Positions 32,637 through 40,784 of a stretch of DNA of 48,594 nt are shown here, piece after piece. The notes below the pieces were generated by a model that made no database searches, was not told the DNA's origin, and saw only the letters and a list, made by a program, of their open reading frames with translations. Positions within the stretch are counted from its first letter, which is position 1; each line of letters starts with the position of its first letter. Position numbers and translations under genes: made by a program. Origin of the DNA: CAZJHX01 sp964545715 (GTDB lineage: Bacteria > Myxococcota_A > UBA9042 > GCA-2863065); contig CAZJHX010000081.1 of assembly GCA_964545715.1 (NCBI GenBank), positions 1 through 48,594 on the forward strand, given 5' to 3'.

Positions 32637-32677
32637 TGACCCCCCGTTTGGTGGGTCGATGCCGACCCAGGGGGTCA
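32637..32677. promoter_or_regulatory. Nested two-stem hairpin in a gene-free 256-bp region
   Basis: Outer stem TGACCCCC (32637-32644) pairs perfectly with GGGGGTCA (32670-32677). Inner stem TGGGTCG (32652-32658) pairs with CGACCCA (32663-32669) around the 4-nt loop ATGC; a 7-nt bulge lies on the left. There is no T-tract after it on either strand, so it is not a standard terminator. It lies 96 bp before ATG 32773. The rest of 32517-32772 shows no gene. Confidence 0.6.
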
Positions 32678-32772
32678 AACAAAACCCATTCCGGGCAATT
32701 TCCACTCTGTGGTCTAGTTCTGTTTGTGCACGACGCCCAAACACACACATATTTGACCCAGGTAGGACACGG

Positions 32773-33558
32773 ATGAAGCCACGCCGCGCAATACTCTTTG
32801 GACTTACCTTCTCCTTTGGCCTCCTGAGCGGCGTGGGCACCGCCCATGGGCAAGAATCCGACTACTCACGGGTCATCGAACCCAACTGGGAGCGCACCAC
32901 CAATTACCGGGTCGCACCGTCGTACACACATCGCTTTCTCACCCACGGACTCGTGCCCAGATACTACGAAGACGACTCGTTCGGCTGGGACTTCACCGCT
33001 GACCAGAGCGAGGTGTGGAATCGCCACGCCGCGTCTGTCGGGATCGACTGGTTCTACACGCCGGATCACTCGGGCAACCGCGGTGGATCCTGCGGGATGT
33101 GGGGCACGCAATACTGGTTTCGCACCGCGGTGGCCCCGGTCCCCGGCGCCATTCTCGTCGGCGTGCGCCTGACCGATGCCAAGCGGCCGGGACGCTTTGG
33201 CGTCAACGAGGGCGCCTGGCTGTTCATCAACGGTGAGTATGTGCAGGAGGCGGTGGCCGTCGGCCTGCCCGGGTCGGCCCAGGCGCTTGACCCATCCTAT
33301 GCGCGGCGGTGGAGCGTTCGTGACCTCGAGGTCGGCGCCATCGACGCGATCAGCCCCGCCGGCGACAACGAGATCGCGCTGGCGTTTGAAGAGGTCTGTG
33401 GTTGGGGCGGCATCACGCGGCTGGCGCTGGACTTGCGCTACTGCTACGACGCCGATGGAGACGGGGTTTGCGACATGACGACCAGCGCCGCCAAGCGCAC
33501 CACGGTCTCGCTGTCCGCTCGCGTCAAAGCGCTGAAGCAGGCCAACGAGCCGCGGTAG
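32773..33558 (+). CDS. Exported protein of unknown function with a calcium-loop-like segment
   Basis: 261 residues from ATG 32773, preceded by AGGACACGG (AGGA at 6 nt). This start gives a signal peptide MKPRRAILFGLTFSFGLLSG ending at AHG. The mature part is Trp/Tyr/Arg-rich with DWFYTPDHSG, SCGMWGTQYWFRT, LTDAKRPGRFGVNEGAWLFI and LALDLRYCYDADGDGVCDM; the D-x-D-x-D-G-x-C segment is calcium-loop-like. The central part suggests a PA14- or jelly-roll-like sugar- or protein-binding sandwich (AWLFINGEYVQ). No catalytic motif. It converges on the repeat-fibre gene (13 bp between stops). Base composition in the leader (32680-32772) is lower in GC than its surroundings. Confidence 0.75.
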   Translation: MKPRRAILFGLTFSFGLLSGVGTAHGQESDYSRVIEPNWERTTNYRVAPSYTHRFLTHGLVPRYYEDDSFGWDFTADQSEVWNRHAASVGIDWFYTPDHSGNRGGSCGMWGTQYWFRTAVAPVPGAILVGVRLTDAKRPGRFGVNEGAWLFINGEYVQEAVAVGLPGSAQALDPSYARRWSVRDLEVGAIDAISPAGDNEIALAFEEVCGWGGITRLALDLRYCYDADGDGVCDMTTSAAKRTTVSLSARVKALKQANEPR

Positions 33559-33571
33559 ACACTCAAAGTCC

Positions 33572-35268
33572 TTACTTGATGCAGCGCGCCGAGCACTTGG
33601 CGTAGTTGCCGCCATTGGGGTCGATGAGCTGCACGACCCATTTCCCGCCCGTGTAGTACGTGCGGCAGCTGCCGCCGTCGTTGTTGAACTCACTGTGAAC
33701 CAGGAAACACATCGACGAGCTGGTCGTGCCGGAGATGGTCTTCTTGCAGGACGAGGTGTTGGAGTAGCAGGTCAGCCCGTACTTCTCAGAGACCGTCGTG
33801 GTGCTGCTCAGCGCCAACCTGGACGCGTTCACGCCACCGGACTTCACGCTGAAGTAGCCGCCGCTCAGGGTCAGGCCCGTGCTGGCGCCGTACGTCGAGT
33901 TGGTGTCCTTGTCGGCCACGCACACCGGGCTGCCGTTGCTGTCCACGCCCTTCATGACGTAGCCGTAGGAGCAGCTCTTGTTGCTGAGCGCGAAGTTCTT
34001 GCCCGAGTACGTGCTGTTGGTGTCCTTGTCNNNNNNNNNNNNNNNNNNNNNNNNNNNNNNNNNNNNNNNNNNNNNNNNNNNNNNNNNNNNNNNNNNNNNN
34101 NNNNNNNNNNNNNNNNNNNNNNNNNNNNNNTCTTGTTGCTGAGCGCGAAGTTCTTGCCCGAGTACGTGCTGTTGGTGTCCTTGTCCGTGGCGCACAGCGG
34201 GGTGCCGGACGTGCTCACGCCGGTCATCAGCTGGCCCTTGGCGCACTGCTTGCCGCTCAGCGCGAAGTTCTTGCCCGAGTACGTGGTGTTGGTGTCCTTC
34301 ACCGCGCCGCAGACCGGCAGACCCTCGGCGTTGACGCCCGACATCAGCTGACCCTTGGGGCACGCCTTGCCGCTGACGGCGAAGTCCTTGCCCGAGTACG
34401 TGGTGTTGGTGTCCTTCACGCCGCTGCAGACCGGCAGGCCCTCGGCGCTCACGCCGGTCATCAGCAGGCCCTTGTCGCACTGCTGACCGCTGATCGCGAA
34501 GTGCTCACCCGAGTAGGTTGTGTCGGTGTCGTCGTCGGCGGCGCAGATCGGGTGGCCGTCCGCGTCGATGCCCGTCATCTTGGCGCCGTCCGTGCACTGC
34601 TTGTCGCTCAGGGCAAAGTCAGCACCCGTGTAGGGCGTTGCGGCGTCGGGCAGCGTGAGGCACAAGGCCGTGCCGTTGGTGTCGATCCCCGTCATCACGT
34701 CCCCGTCGTTGCAGCTCTGACCGCTGAGCCCGAAGTCCTGGCCGGAGTACGTCACCGACGGCGGCGCCTCGGTCACTGGCGGCGACAGGATGTCCTCGGG
34801 CACGCCCTGGATGTCGGTCCACTGGGGCGCATAGTCGGACGACATGAAGCTGTCGGGACCAAAGCCGCCCAGCGTATCCGCCTGGCCGCAGCGCTCTGCA
34901 AACGCGGCATACGGCGCCGAGCCGATCGGCAGACGGTCCATCTCGGTGTCGTCGTCGACGCGGATCCCCAGGAAGAGGCCCTCGTGCTCGGCAAAGATCG
35001 CCAGGTCCAGCGCCTCGGTGTCGCCCAGCCCGGCGGCAAACGCGCCGCTGTCGACCGAGATGATCTGAGTCTCCGTCCAGACGGCGTCATCGCCGAGCTG
35101 GCTGCTGTAAAGAGTGAATTGCAGCGCGTGCGGTCCGTCGATTGGCCGACCGTCAGAGTCGCTGAGCACGCCGTGGATCGGGATGAAGCCCGGCGCGGTG
35201 GCTGCCAATGCGGCGCAGGTGAAGAGCGTTGCCAAAACAAAGGTGATCGACTTGGTGAAACATTTCAT
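33572..35268 (-). CDS. Exported fibre-like protein with 39-residue tandem repeats (interrupted by assembly gap)
   Basis: Read from ATG 35268 with signal MKCFTKSITFVLATLFTCAA. Residues about 25-160 form the domain common to tail-fibre-like bacterial proteins (IPIHGVLSDSDGRPIDGPHA, TLYSSQLGDDAVWTE, LPIGSAPYAAFAERC). From residue 173, 39-residue units begin TYSGxxFALSGxxC and have Cys at unit positions 14 and 31; five full units precede the gap and part of a sixth flanks it. The C-terminal 100 residues (GLTLSGGYFSVKSGG..., CFLVHSEFNNDGG..., CSARCIK) look like a knob domain with six Cys. Written with 100 N the frame is not preserved; joined by the 55-bp overlap it is a continuous 513-residue protein. 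AAGGAGG lies 5 nt before the ATG and overlaps the stop of the upstream lipoprotein gene. Likely a secreted, disulphide-rich surface fibre. Confidence 0.8.
33976..34185. repeat. Exact 55-bp direct repeat flanking the assembly gap
   Basis: 33976-34030 and 34131-34185 are identical over exactly 55 bp, each ending or starting at the gap. This is what contig ends look like when a de Bruijn assembler with k = 55 stops at a repeated k-mer and a scaffolder inserts a fixed 100 N. Confidence 0.9.
34031..34130. other. Assembly gap, 100 N
   Basis: Exactly 100 N, a conventional placeholder of unknown true size. It lies within the 39-residue repeat array of the fibre gene. Confidence 1.
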
Positions 35269-35280
35269 TGTGCTGCCTCC

Positions 35281-35544
35281 TTACTGAGAAATGGCCGCGG
35301 TGCGGCTCAAACGGACCTGGAACCCATCGCTGGTGAGTGTGTGCGCCGGGACCGGAGCCCCGAGCACCACGGTGGCGCTGTAGCGTGAGGACGTCACAGC
35401 GCCGGCGCTTGATGCGGTCGCCACCACACTGGGCACCGACACCTCGGGCACCACCCGCTTCGGCGCCACCTTGATGTCCTCACCACAGCCGGCGACGTTG
35501 ATCGCGACCGCTGCCAGGACGGCAAGCATGATTCGTTTTTTCAT
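35281..35544 (-). CDS. Small lipoprotein, first gene of the fibre operon
   Basis: 87 residues from ATG 35544, which has AAAGGA 3 nt upstream and gives a lipoprotein signal MKKRIMLAVLAAVAINVAGC. The short mature part is Val/Ser-rich (EVSVPSVVATASS) and ends SDGFQVRLSRTAAISQ, with no Cys besides the lipidated one. The stop codon overlaps the ribosome site of the fibre gene, which starts 12 bp further on. Probably an anchor or assembly partner for the fibre (inference). A sigma-54-type promoter lies about 55 bp upstream. Confidence 0.8.
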   Translation of the reverse strand: MKKRIMLAVLAAVAINVAGCGEDIKVAPKRVVPEVSVPSVVATASSAGAVTSSRYSATVVLGAPVPAHTLTSDGFQVRLSRTAAISQ

Positions 35545-35599
35545 TGTTCCTTTCTCCCTGTGTGACGGCGCGGATGTGCGCCTCTCGCCGCTTCTGCAT

Positions 35600-35615
35600 A
35601 GCCAGCGGCGTGCCA
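35600..35615 (-). promoter_or_regulatory. Sigma-54 (RpoN)-type promoter
   Basis: On the minus strand: TGGCACG-CCGC-TGGCT, against the consensus TGGCACG-N4-TTGCW: one mismatch, and GG and GC are exactly 10 nt apart as required for -24/-12. Transcription would begin near 35590, about 46 nt before ATG 35544. Confidence 0.75.
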
Positions 35616-35703
35616 GGGCCAACAATCGAGCGCAGCACCACGTCTAGCCCGATTTACCGGGGCGCCGGATCGTCGCTTTTGCTACGGGTCGGTCAGGGAG
35701 GTT

Positions 35704-35717
35704 GTCTCAAATGAGAC
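35704..35717. promoter_or_regulatory. Inverted repeat, candidate upstream activator site
   Basis: GTCTCA-AA-TGAGAC (6-bp arms, 2-nt spacer) lies about 90-100 bp upstream of the -24 element, the usual distance for a sigma-54 activator site. It also lies 4 bp beyond the stop of the PH-domain gene. No activator gene is in the window. Confidence 0.5.
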
Positions 35718-35721
35718 GATC

Positions 35722-36633
35722 TCAGCGGACGGCCTGCCACGCGGCGTTCAGCTGGTCGAACATGGCGCGCGTTTTGGCGGCGTCCGCCACGTTGAAGAAG
35801 AGATAGTCGTCGCCCCGCAGCACCTTGATGAAGGGCGGCTTGTCGGCCTCGATGAACAAATAACCATCGCCGAGGCCCTCCAGCCGAAAGTGTCCGCGCA
35901 GCGTCGCGCCCAGGCCGGTCCCGTTGGTACGCAGCTGCACCCGCGGCAGCGTCCGCTCCAGGGTCACGGCGGTGATGTCCTCGAGCGCATACGTCTCGCC
36001 GTAGATGAAGGACTCCACTGTGAGCGACGTGCTGGTCAGCGTCATCGTGGCCGGGCGCGCCTCCAGGTAGAACAGGCCGCCGACAGCGCTGCAGATCGCC
36101 ACCACGACGACGGCCAGGATGACCATGAGCTTGCGACCGGACCGCTTGGCCACGGCCAGCTCGGCGGACGTAAGCGGCGCCTTGTCACCGGTCGCCACGC
36201 GCAGCGCCTCGACGAGCAGCTCGGGCTCGTCGGTGCCGATCCGAAAGCGCTTTCCGTCGTTCAGCGTGAACTCCACGGCGTCCAGACCGCCCACGTTGTA
36301 AAGCCACCCGCCCGGATACATCTTAATGCCCAGGCCGTACCACCACTTGTTCTTGACCGCCGCGTAGTGCCGGACCTGACTGAGCTCGGCGCGCTTGCCG
36401 AACAAGCCCAGTCCAAAGCGAGCCTTCATCGTCGTCGCGTCCACCGTCACCGTCAGCGAGCCGAAAATGACCGTCAGCGCGACCATCAACAAAGCCACGA
36501 GCGCCATGGGCACGCGCACCAGCTCGATGTAGAACGCCAGCAGCGCAAAAAGGACCGCCATGAGGCTGGTGATCGCGATAACGACAGGCCCGGTCTGCCG
36601 GTGCTGATAATACGGCTGCTGCATTGCGTTCAT
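35722..36633 (-). CDS. Membrane protein with two bacterial PH-like domains
   Basis: 303 residues from ATG 36633 (a second ATG is three codons on). TM pair at about 15-60 (VVIAITSLMAVLFALLAFYI, MALVALLMVALTVIFGSL). First PH-like domain about 60-145 (LTVTVDATTMKARFGLG, VEFTLNDGKRFRIGTDE). TM3 about 163-187 (LMVILAVVVVAICSAVGGLF). Second domain about 190-303 of bPH_5 type (GATLRGHFRLEGLGDGYLFI, FFNVADAAKTRAMFDQL). Function unknown; such proteins sit in the inner membrane. No operon partner: the gene upstream is divergent. Confidence 0.8.
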   Translation of the reverse strand: MNAMQQPYYQHRQTGPVVIAITSLMAVLFALLAFYIELVRVPMALVALLMVALTVIFGSLTVTVDATTMKARFGLGLFGKRAELSQVRHYAAVKNKWWYGLGIKMYPGGWLYNVGGLDAVEFTLNDGKRFRIGTDEPELLVEALRVATGDKAPLTSAELAVAKRSGRKLMVILAVVVVAICSAVGGLFYLEARPATMTLTSTSLTVESFIYGETYALEDITAVTLERTLPRVQLRTNGTGLGATLRGHFRLEGLGDGYLFIEADKPPFIKVLRGDDYLFFNVADAAKTRAMFDQLNAAWQAVR

Positions 36634-36741
36634 GGCGAGCTTAACACGGCCTACGCCCCGATCCTTTCCACAAGATTTTGCGCGCCCAGCAGCGGCCCAT
36701 TTGTGTATAGTGCGCCCGTCCAAACGCGTGAGGACGGACTG

Positions 36742-37752
36742 ATGACGGCGCTCAAACACCTGGTAATTCCCTGTGCAATCGTCCTGTTGGCGGCTGCGTG
36801 CACACCTCAAGGCGGCGGGCGCGGAGGCTCAAAGTCCAAATCCGATGCCACGAGCACAACGACCGGCGGGGACGACGTCGGGACCAACCTGCCCGACAGC
36901 GGCGTGGACCCGGGCGTGGATGCCGGACCGTGCGTCCCCGACTGCGGGGCCAAGACCTGCGGCGACGACGGCTGCGGCGGCTCCTGCGGCCAGTGCAGCG
37001 GCGCCACCCCGTTCTGCATGGCCGGCGCGTGCGTCTCCCAATGTGATCCCGACTGCACCGGCAAAGAGTGCGGCGACGACGGCTGCGGCGGCTCCTGCGG
37101 TGAGTGCCCGGCGGTCGCGCCGATCTGTGAAGCGGGCGCCTGTCAGCTGGCCTGCGAGCCTGACTGCGCCGGCAAAGAGTGTGGCGAGGACGGCTGCGGC
37201 GGCCAGTGCGGCGTGTGTCCGATGGCGGCGCCCAACTGCGTAGGCGGCCTGTGCGAGGCGACCTGCACCCCCGACTGCGACGGCAAACAATGCGGCGATG
37301 ACGGCTGCGGCGGATCGTGTGGAGGCTGTGAGGACCTCTGCGAGGACGGCCAGTGCATCGAGGTGTGCACCCCAGACTGCGACGGCAAAGAGTGCGGCGA
37401 CGACGGCTGCGGCAGCACCTGCGGCAGCTGTGAAGGGCAGTGCCTGGGGGGCACCTGCTCGGACGTGGCCTGCGAGGGCGACCCCTGCTTCTGCGCCGCC
37501 GAATTGTGCCCGGTCGACGAGCAGGTCTTCCCGGCAGACCTGCTCTGCCAGTTTCTGGAGCCCTTCCCCGAGTGCACCGAAGCGATCCACCAGGACATGG
37601 TGCTCAACGGCTGCACGCCGCCGTGCAGCGAGGTGTTCCCGATCAGCGGCATCCACATGATCTGCGGCGACCCGATCTGCGCCGACGCGCTGGCCCAGCT
37701 TGAGATGCTGGGCGGCGGCATCGGCGAGCTGTGCGCCGGCTGCGAGCTCTAG
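36742..37752 (+). CDS. Lipoprotein with five C-DDGCGG Cys-rich repeats
   Basis: 336 residues from ATG 36742, with GAGGAC 8 nt upstream and a TATAGT (36706-36711) as probable -10. Signal MTALKHLVIPCAIVLLAAAC. After a Ser/Thr/Asp stretch come five units of about 37 residues built on PDCxGKECGDDGCGGSCGxC, the last two shorter. A C-terminal domain of about 100 residues with Cys (CFCAAELCPVDE, CQFLEPFPEC, CTPPCSEVFPI) follows. The same DGCG motif ends the lipoprotein at 6942. Probably surface-exposed; function unknown. Its stop overlaps the PAP2 gene stop by 4 bp. Confidence 0.85.
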   Translation: MTALKHLVIPCAIVLLAAACTPQGGGRGGSKSKSDATSTTTGGDDVGTNLPDSGVDPGVDAGPCVPDCGAKTCGDDGCGGSCGQCSGATPFCMAGACVSQCDPDCTGKECGDDGCGGSCGECPAVAPICEAGACQLACEPDCAGKECGEDGCGGQCGVCPMAAPNCVGGLCEATCTPDCDGKQCGDDGCGGSCGGCEDLCEDGQCIEVCTPDCDGKECGDDGCGSTCGSCEGQCLGGTCSDVACEGDPCFCAAELCPVDEQVFPADLLCQFLEPFPECTEAIHQDMVLNGCTPPCSEVFPISGIHMICGDPICADALAQLEMLGGGIGELCAGCEL

Positions 37753-38723
37753 AAGGTCCCGCCCCACGACAGGCCGTATTGCCCGGTGACCGCAGGCGAC
37801 CTTGATGGTTGCCGGCTGGCGTTCGGGACGCCCGTACCCAGGTCGAAATGGCGCGCAAAAACCAGCGTCGAGATGCCCGCGCCCAACAGGCCGCCAACGA
37901 TCACATCGCTGACGTGGTGGCGCCCGTCGGCTACGCGGCTGTATGCGACGTATCCAGCGACGCCCTGAAGCAGCACCAGCAGCGGAATGCCCACGGCCTG
38001 GCCGGTGGTCGAGCGATCCTCGCCCCACACCAACGCCGTGCCGACCAGCAGCGACGCCCAGGTCGCGTTGGCAAACGCCATCGACGCGTGCCCGGACGGA
38101 AAGCTGGTGTGCCCGCCGGACATCGTCCGCTTGCTCAAGGCGGCGCCGACGCCCTTGCAGTCGATGCCCTCGGGAACCTTGGGCTCATGGCAGTAGTGAC
38201 GGCGGACGCGGTCCTGAAAGTCGGGCCGCAGGCGCCCCACGGCGTACTTCATGGCGATGGTCGTGATCAGCGTGCCCAGGTTCATCTGCACATATCCGAG
38301 CGACGCGTCGTGCCAGAAGTGCCCACGATCGAAGGACGACAGCGGCGACACGGCCGGCAGCAGCGTCGCCGAGGCCGCGGTGGCCAACAGACCGGGCAGC
38401 ATCACGCCTTTGAAGAACGGCACGCTCTGTTGGTCCGAGTAGCTGCGGCCAAGGTCATCACGGTACTTCGGGGCCAGGATGGTCGCCGGATCGTCCGCGT
38501 CAAACGCCGGCCCCAGCGTGGCGAGCGCCCGCGGACGGGACTGCGTGAACATCAAAAACATGGTGGGGACCCCGACCGCGCCGGTCAGCATATAGTCCCA
38601 GGCGTATTCATCGGCCTGAAACCACGGCGAATCGGCGGCGGCGGGCCGCGCAACAGCAAGGCTGAGCGCCAGCGTAAGCAGGGGGGTGGCGACGCTATTC
38701 GAGCGGGGCGGTCTCTGCCGCAA
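37749..38723 (-). CDS. PAP2-family phosphatase
   Basis: 324 residues from TTG 38723, the only reasonable start before the signal peptide (LLTLALSLAVARPAAA). All three motifs of the PAP2/haloperoxidase superfamily are present: KYAVGRLRP (K-x6-R-P), SFPSGHAS (P-S-G-H) and SRVADGRHHVSD (S-R-x5-H-x3-D). Hydrophobic helices surround them. It would dephosphorylate a lipid such as phosphatidate, phosphatidylglycerophosphate or undecaprenyl pyrophosphate at the periplasmic side. Its start lies inside the preceding gene (29-bp overlap). With the App1-like enzyme at 10944 this is the second lipid-phosphatase candidate in the window. Confidence 0.92.
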   Translation of the reverse strand: MRQRPPRSNSVATPLLTLALSLAVARPAAADSPWFQADEYAWDYMLTGAVGVPTMFLMFTQSRPRALATLGPAFDADDPATILAPKYRDDLGRSYSDQQSVPFFKGVMLPGLLATAASATLLPAVSPLSSFDRGHFWHDASLGYVQMNLGTLITTIAMKYAVGRLRPDFQDRVRRHYCHEPKVPEGIDCKGVGAALSKRTMSGGHTSFPSGHASMAFANATWASLLVGTALVWGEDRSTTGQAVGIPLLVLLQGVAGYVAYSRVADGRHHVSDVIVGGLLGAGISTLVFARHFDLGTGVPNASRQPSRSPAVTGQYGLSWGGTF

Positions 38724-40746
38724 CGGCTTCGGCGCGCTTCTCGTACAGCTGCCCGATCGTGTCGTTTCGATGTTTCTCCTCCGCGGCGATCACGGCCAAC
38801 CCGTCGGCCATCGCGGCGACCAGGTCCCGGGCCGACGCGGCCTGAGTGTACATGCCCCCGACGATGGAGACAGTGTCCCCGTCGAAACGCGCCGACCACG
38901 CCAGCTCGCCCGCAAGCCCCAGCAGCCCCAACGCCGCGTCGCGCTCGCGTGCCTTGGACTCGGCGCGGACGCGATCCACCTCGGCCTGGATGCGCTCCAG
39001 CTCGGTCTGGTCCGTGCCGGCCACCTCCACGCTGGGCGCGGCCACCGCGTAGGAGCGGAAGCCAAACGCGGGGCGCAGGATGTCGAAGTCCAGCACCATC
39101 TGACCGATGTCGCGCACCGACCGCAGCAGGTTGGACAGGTCGGTGCGCTCAAACGCCTGCGCCAGCGCGCCGCGGCCTGTCGACATCCGATCCATGAACG
39201 AGCGATCGGTCGTCACGACCAGCGTCTCGCCCACCAGCGCCACGTGCAGCGTGCGCCAGTGCGGCGTCTTGATCGTCAGCCCCCCGGTCTGTTCGTCCAC
39301 GGAGGCCAGGCCCGTCAGCGGCGTCAGCTTGCTCAGACTGTCGATGATCTGCTGTGCGGCGCCGGGATCCGCGATGCCGATCGTGGCGGTGACACCCCAG
39401 ACCGTTTCGCGATGGTCGCCCTCGGCCGGATCTTCCATAGTGACAGCGACGCCCAGCGCCCCGTTCAAAATGTCCAACGGGTCGGTCTCCAAGCCGGCGA
39501 AGGCCTGGACGGCTGCCATCGCGCGATCCAGGTTGCCCCCGGTCGCCCCGGCGAACAGCTCCGCCAGCTGCCGGATCGCTTTGGGCTCCAGCGCCCCGTC
39601 GATCAGGTAGACCGGCGCCACGTCCATCGCGCGCTGCAGCGCAGACTCGCGAGTGCGGTTGCGAAACAGGCCGCGCAACATCGAGTCAGGTGCCAACGCG
39701 ACCCGTCCGCGAACGCCGATCCGGCCGTTGTCCAGCTCCACGCCGAACGCGGCGCCGCCGATGCTGCCGAAGAAGGCCTCCACAAAAGCCAGCTGGCCCT
39801 CCAGCCGTGCCGTCCACGAGTTCTCCAGGGTGTCCAACGCCGTCTCGAGCGTGCGGTTGCGGTGCTCGTCGATGTTGCGGCGCAAATCGGCCGTCATCGC
39901 GGCGTAAATGGCCGGGCCGTTCACAAAGATGCGGCCAAGCTGCGCCGGTGCACGCGGCACCACCTCGTTCCACGCGTCGGTGGTGGGCAGCCCGTCCTCG
40001 GGCTCCTCCCAGGCGATCTGCGCCACAACGGTCGACACATCCGAGAAGTAGCTCTCGCCCACCACCACAAACAGGTGGCCGCCGCGGCGCACAAACGCCA
40101 TGCGCGGCTGGTCGCCCTCCTCGATGGTCACCAGCGCATCGTTCATCGTCTCTTTGCGGTAGGTGGTAGCCGTGCTCTCGGTCAGCGTCTCGATCGCGCG
40201 CTCCACGGACTCCTCGGACGCGATGGCGGCAGCCAGAATGATCACAGGCTGCTTTGCCGACACCACAGCGATGGCGCCGGGGCCCGCCGGATCCAGCCCG
40301 AGCCCCGAGGGATCGACCAGATCCATCAGGTCCAGCCCCACCTCAGCCAGCTCTTCGTCGACCTCTTGCAGCGCGGCGCGATGGCGTGTCAGCACATCGA
40401 CCAGGCCCAGCTCAGCAACCACGGTGTCCAGGTTGTCGGTCCACGCGACAAAGACGGTGTCGCGGGGCAGCAGGCGGATGGGATGCTCGACCTCGAGCGC
40501 ATCGCCCGGCAGCACCGTCTCGGGCGCGGCATGAAAGCGGCTCTCGTCGATTGCGGGCGCCACGGGCCTCACGGTACGCAGCGCGCGATGCTCAGCGGGG
40601 GCCACATCGGCGGTCGGCGCCTGAAGCTCCTCACCGTCGGCGCCCTTCCCTGCCGCGCCCTCTGCAAACAAGCCGGCCCAGGCGGCCCCGGCCACAACAA
40701 CCGCCGCGACAACAAGTCCGCGGCCCACGATGCGCTTTCTACTCAT
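38695..40746 (-). CDS. Large exported/anchored protein, DUF3352-like
   Basis: 683 residues. N-terminal anchor or uncleaved signal (RGLVVAAVVVAGAAWAGLFA). The rest repeats a pattern of LPRDTVFVAWTDNLDTV-type strands, LVTIEEGDQPRMAFVRRGGH, FVNGPAIYAAMTADL, and LVGETLVVTTDRSFMDRM, like DUF3352 (two or three copies of a strand-rich module testing 'LP-x-D-T' openings). A coiled-coil-like helix is near residues 605-640 (ELERIQAEVDRVRAESKARE). Function unknown. It overlaps the PAP2 gene and follows the DUF6265 gene (38 bp), so the three may form an operon. Confidence 0.7.
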   Translation of the reverse strand: MSRKRIVGRGLVVAAVVVAGAAWAGLFAEGAAGKGADGEELQAPTADVAPAEHRALRTVRPVAPAIDESRFHAAPETVLPGDALEVEHPIRLLPRDTVFVAWTDNLDTVVAELGLVDVLTRHRAALQEVDEELAEVGLDLMDLVDPSGLGLDPAGPGAIAVVSAKQPVIILAAAIASEESVERAIETLTESTATTYRKETMNDALVTIEEGDQPRMAFVRRGGHLFVVVGESYFSDVSTVVAQIAWEEPEDGLPTTDAWNEVVPRAPAQLGRIFVNGPAIYAAMTADLRRNIDEHRNRTLETALDTLENSWTARLEGQLAFVEAFFGSIGGAAFGVELDNGRIGVRGRVALAPDSMLRGLFRNRTRESALQRAMDVAPVYLIDGALEPKAIRQLAELFAGATGGNLDRAMAAVQAFAGLETDPLDILNGALGVAVTMEDPAEGDHRETVWGVTATIGIADPGAAQQIIDSLSKLTPLTGLASVDEQTGGLTIKTPHWRTLHVALVGETLVVTTDRSFMDRMSTGRGALAQAFERTDLSNLLRSVRDIGQMVLDFDILRPAFGFRSYAVAAPSVEVAGTDQTELERIQAEVDRVRAESKARERDAALGLLGLAGELAWSARFDGDTVSIVGGMYTQAASARDLVAAMADGLAVIAAEEKHRNDTIGQLYEKRAEAVAAETAPLE

Positions 40747-40784
40747 GGCAGACTCAACATCTGGTCCGCCCCGGTGGATTCCGC

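Larger units (their letters stand above)
33896..34752 (-). repeat. 117-bp (39-residue) coding tandem repeats, array split by the N gap
   Basis: Units start at 34752, 34635, 34518, 34401, 34284 and 34167 on the minus strand. Consensus T-Y-S-G-x-x-F-A-x-S-x-x-x-C-x5-M-x-G-x5-G-x-P-x-C. The last three units before the gap are the most alike, consistent with recent duplication. The copy number is uncertain because of the gap. Confidence 0.85.

Noticed and set aside
32637..32677. Nested hairpin as a Rho-independent terminator
   Set aside because: No T-tract follows on either strand. No convincing intrinsic terminator was seen elsewhere by eye either.
33896..34752. Repeats around the gap as a CRISPR or intergenic repeat array
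   Set aside because: They are in-frame 39-residue coding units with conserved Cys.
33572..35268. Fibre gene as a frameshifted pseudogene
   Set aside because: The frame is broken only by the arbitrary 100-N length; the 55-bp overlap restores it.
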